Below are positions 56,289 through 64,000 of a stretch of 64,000 nucleotides of DNA, piece by piece (the first letter of the stretch is position 1; each line of letters opens with the position of its first letter). Location: the NCBI RefSeq assembly GCF_000143415.4, contig NW_003314314.1, forward strand, positions 1,051,443 through 1,115,442, written 5' to 3'. Origin of the DNA: Selaginella moellendorffii (taxonomy: Eukaryota; Streptophyta; Lycopodiopsida; Selaginellales; Selaginellaceae). A model generated the notes under the pieces. It was not told where the DNA came from. It made no database searches and was given only the letters and a program-made list of their open reading frames with translations. The position numbers and the translations under genes were made by a program.

Positions 56289-57730
56289 TTCCCCAGGAGA
56301 TCAAATGATTGATGCTTCTAGTCCAAGTGTAAGTGGCACTACCTACTTGGATACCTGGCGTGGCTCAACGGAACCTTGCTCTAGCCCCATGGCTAGAGCA
56401 CCCAAAGGCAGAAGGTGGGTGTAAGTGACTAAATTTTCCATTCTACTTTAGTCACTTAACCACACCTTCGACCACATGAAAGAGTCTCACTCACAACCTT
56501 TGTAAGTCCTATTTTGGACTTAGGGACTTACTAGCCCCAAGAATGGCATCCATGCCACTCAACCATTGCACTTAGTCCAAGTGCTCCATATGTCCGATCC
56601 CTTGACTGACATCCCAAGGTACCACTGACATATCAACCCATTATGCTAAGGCCTTGCCCATTCACCTTGGTTATATTGGTGTCTGACACCACCTACATTA
56701 CAGTCCCGTCTCTCAAAGACTGGGCTATCCGTCCATGAGTGATCATCCCAGATCCACTCCTTAGCATCCTTAGGATGCCCGCAGACATGGGGAATAGCCT
56801 TCCCCAATATCCCTTTTCTGGTCCCCACCAAGTCCCTTTTTGCCCATGGCCGTGTTCGCCAACACTGCCACTAGATCGAGGCCCACAGGCCCGACCACTA
56901 AGTCCCACAGTCCTCTGGGACTTCCTTGCTACACGATTGTATCCTTGGTCATTACACCAAAGGACTATGTAAGAGACTAAATTTTCCATTCTACTTTAGT
57001 CACTTAACCACACATTCGACCACTTGGAGGAGTCTCACTTTCAACCTCCGTAAGTCCTATTTTGGACTTAAGGACTTGCTAGCCCCAAGAATGGCATCCA
57101 TGCCACTCAACCATTCCACTTGGTCCAAGTGCTCCACGTGTCCGATCCCATGACCGACACCCCAAGGTATCACTGACATATCAACCCATTATGCTAAGGC
57201 TTTGCCCACTCACCTTGGTCACACCGGTGGTCTAACACCACCTACATCACAGTCCCGTCTCTCAAAGACTGGGCCATCCGTCCATGAGTGATCATCCTAG
57301 ATCCACTCCTTAGCATCCTTAGGATGCCCGCAGATATAGGGAATAGCCTTCCCCAATATCCCTTTTCCGGTCCCCATCAAGTCCCTTTTTGCCCATGGCC
57401 ATGTTTGCTAACATTGCCACTGGATCGAGGCCCACAGGCCCGACCACTAAGTCCCATGGTTCTCTGGGACTTCCTCGCCACACGATTGTATCCTTGGTCA
57501 CTACACCAGAGGACTACTCCTCTTCCTCTCCACAGTCTAGGCCTTTGGGACAACATTTCGGAACATCGTGGCCTTACGTGAGCCTCATGGGTACTCTCCC
57601 TGCCTTCCACCTTTGGGTGCTCTAGCCATGGGCTTAGAGCGAGGTTCCATTGAGCCACACTAGGTATCCAAGTAGGTAGTGCCACCCACACTGGGACTGG
57701 AAGCATTGACCATTTGATTTCCCAGGGGAA
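56289..57730. mobile_element. Unit with 130-base terminal inverted repeats around a tandem duplication
   Basis: 56289-56420 is the inverted match of 57596-57730, beginning TTCCCC at the outside and sharing GGCACTACCTACTTGGATAC and CCATGGCTAGAGCACCCAAA. Inside are two direct copies of a 548-base unit. There is no transposase frame and no clear target duplication. It may be a non-autonomous foldback element, or a rearranged piece of the Ty3 family leader in which it sits. Confidence 0.6.
56427..57515 (+). repeat. Tandem duplication of a 548-base unit
   Basis: Copies at 56427-56974 and 56975-57515, both starting GACTAAATTTTCCATTCTAC and ending near ACACCA(A/G)AGGACTA. Differences are mostly C/T and G/A changes. 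No open frame is conserved between the copies. Confidence 0.92.
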
Positions 57731-58735
57731 CTATATAGCAATGGGAAATTCAAGAGGAGTTTCTCTAAGAAGGAGTCTTTGGGGTTTTGAAAAGGCAAAT
57801 CCGGTGGCCAGTGAACAAGGACGTGGGGGAGTCAAGCAAAAAGAGACAAACCCATGGATAAAAAAGTCAAGTCTGTTAGTAGTATGGGAAATAACGTATG
57901 CTACAACTGCGGTGAACAAGGACACTTCTCGAGGGAATGTCCCTACCCGAAGAAGGCTAGAGCTAATATGGCCATTAAGTTGTGTGAAATTTAAACTGAG
58001 GTATGTGATCCAGTCCCTAGTTCAAAGTTACTCATTACACGAGCAACTTTGGTAGAGAGTTGTTTTACGACATCTATTAGCCCTTCGAGGGAAGCTCAGA
58101 GGTAACTTTATTTAGATCCTTATTGATACGGGTGCTTCAGATAATTTTGTGGCTGCAAACATAGTTCGGCAAGCCGGACTAATGGTGCAGTGGCTGGGTG
58201 AATCAAGGACAATAGAGTTTGTTCAAGGTAGCCAAAGCACCGATGAGATACTTCGACAAGCGAGAGTCGAAGTGGGGACGTGGAAGGTAGACATGGATTT
58301 CACTGTGTTGGACATGGTAGGATTTGATATAATCTTCGGGATGGATTTGTTTAATCGGTTCGTAGTAGCCTTGCATGGACAAGGGAGGAACTTTGTGGTA
58401 TTGGCAAATGCCCGGGGAGAATGATCCAGGGTGGAGGCCCAGGATTTAAAGGTAGGGCAATGTAAGGCCAAAGACTCTTGCTTAAACCTGGTGTCCACGA
58501 GAGGACAATTCACTAAAGGAACCAAGGCAACATTTTTTGGCTTACTCTTGGTGAAAAGTGACAAAAAGACGGGAATGAAAGAAGTACCTTTAGTGATCCA
58601 GCGGATGTTGGACCAATTCCAGGATACCATACCAGAGGAGCTATTGGCGGGGTTGCCTCTCGCACGACTAATAGAACACAAGATTGAGCTAGTCGAGGGT
58701 GTTAAGGTGTGTAAGCCACAAATTTTTCCTTTCCA
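57731..58735 (+). mobile_element. Ty3/gypsy fragment: gag zinc knuckle, protease and linker
   Basis: A CCHC knuckle CYNCGEQGHFSREC (about 57900-57945) is followed, after frame breaks, by the retropepsin start LIDTGASDNFV (about 58115) and [20 protein letters not shown]. It matches the minus-strand element at 63.7-63.1 kb at high identity but in opposite orientation. A stop interrupts at 58422-58424. Homology ends near 58735, before the reverse transcriptase. Inactive. Confidence 0.85.
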
Positions 58736-59404
58736 ATTTGCTAGCTTACCTCGTCTATCCAACCAACACTGCCTTGGTTTGTGCTAAGTTCCCTTGCCAA
58801 GGTTCTTGCCTATTGTACCAGCTCCTACTTGGTCCTACTTGGTTTCAGCTACTCATTGCACAAGCAATGGAGTGTTAGCCATCCATCTACGGATTCCCAA
58901 ATCTCTCCCAATCCCCCTCCCCGAGTTAGACTGGACTTAAGGTTCGGCTACACTCCCGCAAGCACAAGTAGCCAAGCACACCAAGCCTCCAGGTTCCTAA
59001 CACCCCATGGTACAACAAGACTTAATCATGGGACCCTCTAAATCCCAAGCCTTGGGTGCAGCACTTGCTTTGGGACGTCGGGGCGAAACACCGTGGCCTA
59101 ACGGCCCGGTATGGGTACCTCTACCCCCCCACTTCCATCCTGAAGGGAAGGTCCAAGCCCCTAGGAAGGGCGAGGACCAATGAGCCGCATGGTACTCAAG
59201 TGGGGCACCACTCCACATGAGCCGGGAGCACCGCAATCAATTTCCTTTTCGGGAGTGGGAGCTGCTCTTGAGCACTTCCTTGGATGGCCCCTCTGGCACC
59301 AACCAAGTCCATACTCGCTCCCACCCAAGGCCCCTCGGTCCCAGTCTCAACCTCAAGTCGGTTTGGAAGCCCCACTGGAGAGTCCCTTCAAAACTGGTTC
59401 CTGG
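58736..59404. other. Repeat-region DNA without a gene
   Basis: C-rich stretches (PPxP-type frames only) and no recognised domain. It probably belongs to the terminal region of the minus-strand element or to unrelated repeats. Confidence 0.4.
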
Positions 59405-59514
59405 ACCTCACTATCCCTACTATACTTTTGGAACCCCCTGCAGCTGCCCCCCCCCCTAGGAGACACACGCTTTGGGCTTTCACCCTTTGACCCGTATTAG
59501 TATTTGGACTTAGT

Positions 59515-59790
59515 CTCTGGCTCGATCTCGGACTCGATTTCGGATCCGACTTCGGATTCGATCTCGGACTCGATTTTGGATCCGACTTCAGATTCGGTCT
59601 CGGACTCGATCTCGGACCCGACCTCGGACTCGGTCTCGGACCCGATTTTGGATCTCGGACTCCGTCTCGAACTCGGTCTCAAACTTGGTCTCGAACTCGG
59701 TCCCCAAGTCGGTCTTCGACTCGATTCCGGACTCTATCTCGAACTCGGTCTCCAAGTCGGTCTTGGACTCGATCTTCAACTTGGTCCCAT
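59515..59790. repeat. GA-rich minisatellite, minus orientation
   Basis: Units based on CTCGGACTCGAT or CTCGAACTCGGT on the plus strand, i.e. GA-rich on the minus strand, corresponding in position to the 55.7 kb array but with different unit variants. It flanks the shared element-end segment. Confidence 0.9.
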
Positions 59791-60274
59791 CCGATGAACT
59801 CTTTGTCATTTTGGTCATGCTTTCGGGGTTCCTTTAGCCTACGACACCTTGGCGAGTTGGTTCCTTACAACTCCACCACCCATAGAAGAAGTTCGATGCC
59901 CACATCGAATGTCTCTCTTTTAATCCTACGACTTGTTGACCATGTCTCCAGGGGCATCCCCCTACTTAGTGGTGCGCCTAAGTTAGCCTCCCTGGCCAAG
60001 AGCCCATGACAACGGAATATAGGTGTCCCTATACTCCTCACCTCACCACGCCCTAGTATGGGGTCGGGACTTGAACCCAGCCTTGCTTTACTAGGGGGTT
60101 GGGACTCAAACCCAACCTCCGTAGAATACGTCTACGGATTCGACATCCGCGCAGGGAGTCGGGCGTAGCTCCCTACGCCTGGTCGACCTAGCTAACCCAT
60201 GCTAATTAGCTTACCTTCGGCGTGCCTTCGGGTCCCAACATATGCCACTTGCTCAACTTTGCAAATTGATATTT

Positions 60275-60586
60275 TTAATTGAACTTTGCATAAGTACATA
60301 GAGTTCTGCCTTGCAGAAATTCCTCCACTAGATCTCGCGCGTTCGCTAGGTTCTCCTCCGGTTCCCATGTTGCTTCGCAGTGTGGAAATCCTTTCCACTT
60401 CACATGGAACTCTCTCACCTCGCGTCCTTGTCGCTTACTCTTGCGCGCATTGAGGATGGCCTCCACTTCGTATTCCTCTTCCCCTTGGATAACCTCAGGT
60501 AAAGGTCTTACTTGGTCCTTGCGAAGCGGATCCTCAAAGTACGTCTTGAATAAGTTCACGTGGAACACTGGATGCATCTTCCCCAT
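60275..60586 (-). pseudogene. Chromodomain segment of the Ty3/gypsy element
   Basis: HPVFHVNLFKTYFED is the usual end of integrase in this clade, followed by VEAILNARKSKRQGREVREF and HVKWKGFPHCEATWEPEENL, a chromodomain with its aromatic residues (V/W/W). Chromodomains steer insertion to methylated-histone chromatin. Confidence 0.88.
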
Positions 60587-60704
60587 CTCTCGAGGAAGTC
60601 AGAGTCGGTAAGCCACTTTACCGATTCGTGCCTCAATCTCGTAAGGCCCCGCGAACCTGCTTAAGGAACTCAAGATCAATTCATTTACAGGAATACATGC
60701 ATTT

Positions 60705-61133
60705 TTACCTTTGGGTCAACTTTCGGCTGATCCCACTTGGTAGCCTGAGGTTCTTGGTGTTCAGCCACACCTTCTCCCCAGCTTGGAACTCTACATCCTG
60801 GCGCTTTAGGTTTGCGTACTTGGTTTGCCTTTGTTGAGCTCGTTCCAAGGAATCCCTCACTAGATTCCAAATGTTGAGTCTTTCTACTGTGAATGCCTCC
60901 ACTGCGGGTAGCTCTCCATGATACTCGGCCACGCCGAGTTCCACAGGACCTTCAATGGCTCGCCCATTGATGACTTCCCATGGACTCACCCCGATACTCG
61001 AATGTGGTGAGTTGTTATAACACATTTCCGCAAGTCCCAAATGACTTACCCAATCGGTCTGGTCTCCCGAGACATAGCATCGCAAATAATCCTTAGGCTG
61101 CCTATTCACCCTTTCCGTTTGTCCGTCTATCAA
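60705..61133 (-). pseudogene. Integrase C-terminal segment
   Basis: DGQTERVNRQ, then CYVSGDQTDWVSHLGLAEMC and YNNSPHSSIGVSPWEVING, with the last catalytic-core portion and GPY/F-type region (FQAGEKVWLNTKNLRL). It is separated from the upstream integrase part by about 40 extra bases that carry stops. Confidence 0.85.
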
Positions 61134-61159
61134 GAAGTGTTAGTGTCACCAAACTTGAC

Positions 61160-61714
61160 TTAATACCCCATACCTGTCTGTGGGTGATAGGTGGTGCTGA
61201 ATTTCAACTTGGTGCGATACTGTTTCAGGAGAGTCCCCCAGAACCTACTAGTGAAGATCTTATCTCGATCTGAGATGATCTCTTCCGGCCTTCCCCGCAC
61301 TTGAACCACTTGTTCGAAGAACAGCTTCGCCACACCTTTTGCATCCACTTCCGTTGTGGTGGGTATGAAATGTGCCATTTTCGAAAATCGGTCCACCACC
61401 ACGAATATCGCATCAAACCCCTCGCTTGGGGGAAGTCCCGTGATGAAGTCCATCGTAAGACATTTCCACGGACGATCTGGAATTGGGATGCTTTGCAACA
61501 AGCCCCCACTAGCCTTAGTCACGGCTTTGACCTGCTGACATGTTGGACATGTCTTTACATAGTCTTGGACATCCTTAGCCATATCTGGCCAATGGTACTT
61601 CCTCTTGAGTAAGCCCATCATCTTGGGCACTCCGCCGTGTCCCGCAAGAGGTCCGTCATGACACTCTTCTAAGGCTACCTTCTTTAGTTCCCCTTCTGGA
61701 ACATACACCCTCAT
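61160..61714 (-). pseudogene. Integrase zinc-binding and core segment
   Basis: The HHCC finger is visible (CHDGPLAGHGGVPKMM, CPTCQQV), followed by MDFITGLPPSEGFDAIFVVV (first catalytic Asp) and SDRDKIFTSRFWGTL (second Asp). The frame stops just after TYHPQTG. Confidence 0.88.
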
Positions 61715-61783
61715 TTGCTTGTAATAGATGAGTCCGTTGCGTTCCGCATAGCCCGTTTTCTCTTCTGTTGGCAGCTCACCTCT

Positions 61784-62452
61784 CTAGTGAGCTTCCCGCG
61801 CCTCTAGATTCCTCAGCAAGACTTCTTGTGCTAGACCATCGTTCTCATATGCTGTCCGCACATCGTCCTTGAAGATTGCTGTTGCGCTGGATATCGCCAA
61901 CCTCAAGCTCGCTTTTCGACTTAGCGCATCTGCCACGATGTTGCTCTTCCCAGGCTTGTATAGAATCTCGCAATCAAACTCGGCCAAGGCATTGGCCCAC
62001 TGACCTTGTTTCCCTCTCAGGTCGGGCTGTGACAAGAAGTGTTTCATTGCCACATTGTCCGTGTAAACCTTGAAGTGTCTCCCAAGGTAGTGTTGCCACT
62101 CCTTGAGCGCCTTGACCACCGCAAACAATTCCTTCTCGTGGGCAGGCCACTTCCGTTGAGCCTTGTCCAACTTCTTCGAGAAGATTGCTACTAGATGGTT
62201 GTCTTGCTTCAAAAATGCGCCCAACGCAAAGTCCGAAGCATCCGTGTCTACCTCAAAGTCCTTACAAAAATCTGGTAATGCCAACATAGGAACCTTCCTC
62301 AACTTCCCTTTGAGGTGGACGAATGCCGCCTCGCATTCCGCTGTCCATACCATCTTCCCTTTTCCTGTTTGGTCCGTTAAGGGCAGGGCTACTCTCAAAT
62401 AGTGTCTGATAAACTTTCGGTAGTAGTTGCATAGCCCCAAGAATGCCCTCAA
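61784..62452 (-). pseudogene. RNase H segment
   Basis: LRAFLGLCNYYRKFI joins from the reverse transcriptase, then FEVDTDASDFALGAFL, HEKELFAVVKALKEWQHYLG, VYTDNVAMKHFL and NIVADALSRK. The Asp/Glu/Asp residues of the RNase H site are present. A TAG ends the frame after LEAREAH. Confidence 0.88.
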
Positions 62453-62557
62453 CTCATGTACATTCGATGGTCACTCCCATTCCTGGATCGCTTGGACCTT
62501 CTCTGGGTCCACCTTGAGCCTGTCTTGGCCCACCACATGCCCGAGAAACTTTACCTC

Positions 62558-63721
62558 TTATTGAGCAAAGTCACATTTGCTCTCTTTAGCATACAATTTG
62601 TGTTCCCTTAGTTTCTCAAACACCTTCGCCAAGTGTTTGGCATGCTCCTCTAGCGTTTCGCTATAGATCAGGATGTCGTTGATATAGACAACCACAAAGT
62701 GATCCAGATAGGGTACAAAGATGTGGTTCATCAGCGCCGAAAACGTTGCCGGCGCATTGCACAGCCCAAAGGGCATCACCAGAAACTCAAAGCTCCCATA
62801 CCTCGTTCGGCAGGTTGTCTTCTCGACATTTTCCTCGGCTACCCTGATCTGGTAGTATCCTGACCTTAGGTCAATCCTCGAGAAGTATTTTGCCTTTCCC
62901 AACCTATCGAACAGGTCCTCAATTCTTGGCAAAGGGTATCTATTCTTCTTTGTATACTTGTTGAGCAACCGGTAGTCTATGCACATGCGCATAGAACCAT
63001 CTTTCTTTTTCACAAATAACACCAGCGCCCCATACGGCGACCTGCTCAACCTAATATACCCTTTGTCCACCAACTCCTCTAGTTGGCACTTGAGCTCCAT
63101 GAGTTCTTTTTCGTTCAAACGATAGGGGGGACGAACCACCGCCTCAGCACCCTTGACCAGCTCAATCTTATGTTCTATCGGTCGTGCGGGGGGCAACCCT
63201 GCCGGTAGCTCCTCTGGCATGGTATCCTGGAATTGGTCCAACACCCGCTGGATCACCAAAGGTACTTCTTCCTTTCCTGTCTTTTTGTCACTCTTCACCG
63301 AGAGTAAGCACAAAAAAGCTGCCTTAGTTCCTTTGGTGAGTTGTCCTCTCGTGGACACCAGGTTTAAGCATGAATCTTTGGCCTTGCATTGCCCTACCTT
63401 TAGATCTTGGGCCTCCACCCTGGATCTCCTTCCTTGGGCATTCGCCAATACCACAAGGTTCCTACCTTGTCCATGTAGGGCTACCACGAACCGATTAAAC
63501 CAGTCCATCCCGAAGATCACGTCAAATCCCGCCATGTCCAACACGGTGAAGTCCATGTCTACTTTCCAAGTCCCTACTTCGACTCTCGCTTGTCGAAGTA
63601 CCTCATCGGTGCTTTGGCTATGTTGAACAAACTCTATAGTCCTTGGTTCGCCTAGCCGCTGCACCGTTAGTCCGGCTTGCCGGACTATGTCTGCAGCCAC
63701 AAAATTATCCGAAGCACCCAT
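62558..63721 (-). pseudogene. Protease and reverse transcriptase segment
   Basis: The protease triad reads D-M-G where the plus-strand relative has D-T-G. Reverse transcriptase motifs follow: [39 protein letters not shown], and the catalytic box which reads Y-I-N-D in place of Y-x-D-D. A TAA ends this frame after ESKCDFAQ; a further stop lies just before the RNase H part, with no frame change between. Confidence 0.9.
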
Positions 63722-63743
63722 GTCAATAAAGATCTTAACAAAG

Positions 63744-63986
63744 CTACCTCAACAAAGCTGCCTGATATCTTAACATCTTAACAAAGCTTCCTGATATGAA
63801 GGCATGGAACGGATCCATATCCCCCATGTCCGTGACCAGTATCCTGTTTGCCATGAACCCATTCACATATTCTTGGATGGTTCCAGTCTGCTTCAGCCTA
63901 CTCAGCTCATCTCTCAGATGCAGAGTGGCATTCGGAGGAATGTATGTTGCGCGAATCCTCGCCTTCATCATGTCCCAAGTGGCCAC
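63744..63986 (-). pseudogene. Gag fragment
   Basis: TWDMMKARIRATYIPPN and LHLRDELSRLKQTGTIQEYV match the retrotransposon gag helical region. It is cut after DPFHAFISG. The rest of gag, including the zinc knuckle, is missing; short repeats of AACAAAGCT and CCTGATAT fill 63730-63790 before the protease. Confidence 0.8.
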
Positions 63987-64000
63987 CGGTCCTTCGTTGG

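Larger units (their letters stand above)
60275..64000 (-). mobile_element. Chromodomain Ty3/gypsy retrotransposon, decayed, open at right edge
   Basis: Minus-strand order from the right edge: gag, protease, reverse transcriptase, RNase H, integrase, chromodomain. This is the order of plant chromoviruses. The 5' end lies beyond the window. Each domain is broken by nonsense codons or small indels, so the element cannot move by itself. The segments are listed separately. Confidence 0.93.

Noticed and set aside
56427-57515. CRISPR-like or satellite array
   Set aside because: Only two long direct copies with no short spacers; this is a simple tandem duplication in a plant chromosome.
60060-60120. 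Two GGGTTCAAGTCCC-like arms suggestive of tRNA or primer-binding site
   Set aside because: They are a short direct duplication within repeat DNA; no cloverleaf can be drawn and the position is at the wrong end of the element for a primer-binding site.

Overview
The window is nuclear DNA of a land plant with a very compact genome. The proteins are plant-type (myosin XI, CYP78A, CF0 subunit b', an NhaD-type antiporter, AWPM-19, OBERON, PPR), most introns are only about 45-110 bases, and neighbouring stop and start codons are often less than 130 bases apart. With the chromodomain Ty3/gypsy element this fits a lycophyte such as Selaginella; the organism call is inference from gene style, not a database match. 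All coordinates of multi-exon genes run from start codon to stop codon, introns included.

Layout. 1-35.2 kb is ordinary dense gene space: end of a sucrase/ferredoxin-like gene, a DHHC palmitoyltransferase, a small degenerate glutaredoxin, a Bet v1/SRPBCC-fold protein, a full myosin XI, an NhaD-like antiporter, an NSRP1-like splicing factor, a DUF3598-like plastid protein, a POLLUX-like channel, a GPI-type GH17 glucanase, a METTL22-like methyltransferase, ATP synthase b', a PP2A catalytic subunit, a WW-domain CFL1-like protein, an AWPM-19 protein, an OBERON-like PHD protein and a CYP78A P450. Several convergent pairs have stop codons 12-33 bases apart, so their 3' ends must overlap.

35.06-45.64 kb is the most unusual part. 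A block of about 1.1-1.2 kb occurs twice in direct orientation. The left copy has the intact P450 plus a truncated 3-hydroxyisobutyryl-CoA hydrolase start; the right copy has a truncated P450 start plus the intact hydrolase. Between them lie about 8.3 kb of patchwork: a PARP-like fragment, a 1.23 kb inverted duplication of an unrecognised gene around a 0.7 kb promoter-bearing spacer, an unrecognised broken fragment, a further copy of the same promoter, and a broken KEA3-type antiporter.

45.4-52.2 kb returns to dense genes: the hydrolase, eIF4A, a PPR protein, a hydrophobic-hairpin protein and organellar ribosomal protein uL24. From about 52.5 kb the DNA becomes AT-rich and gene-free, and 55.3-64 kb is repeat DNA: two inverted copies of one Ty3/gypsy family, each associated with an expanded GA-rich minisatellite, a tandemly duplicated unit flanked by 130-base inverted repeats, and a decayed chromodomain element on the minus strand running off the right edge.

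The genes do not form one pathway; they are housekeeping and developmental genes of a eukaryotic chromosome. The linked themes are local: shared promoters, overlapping 3' ends, and duplication.
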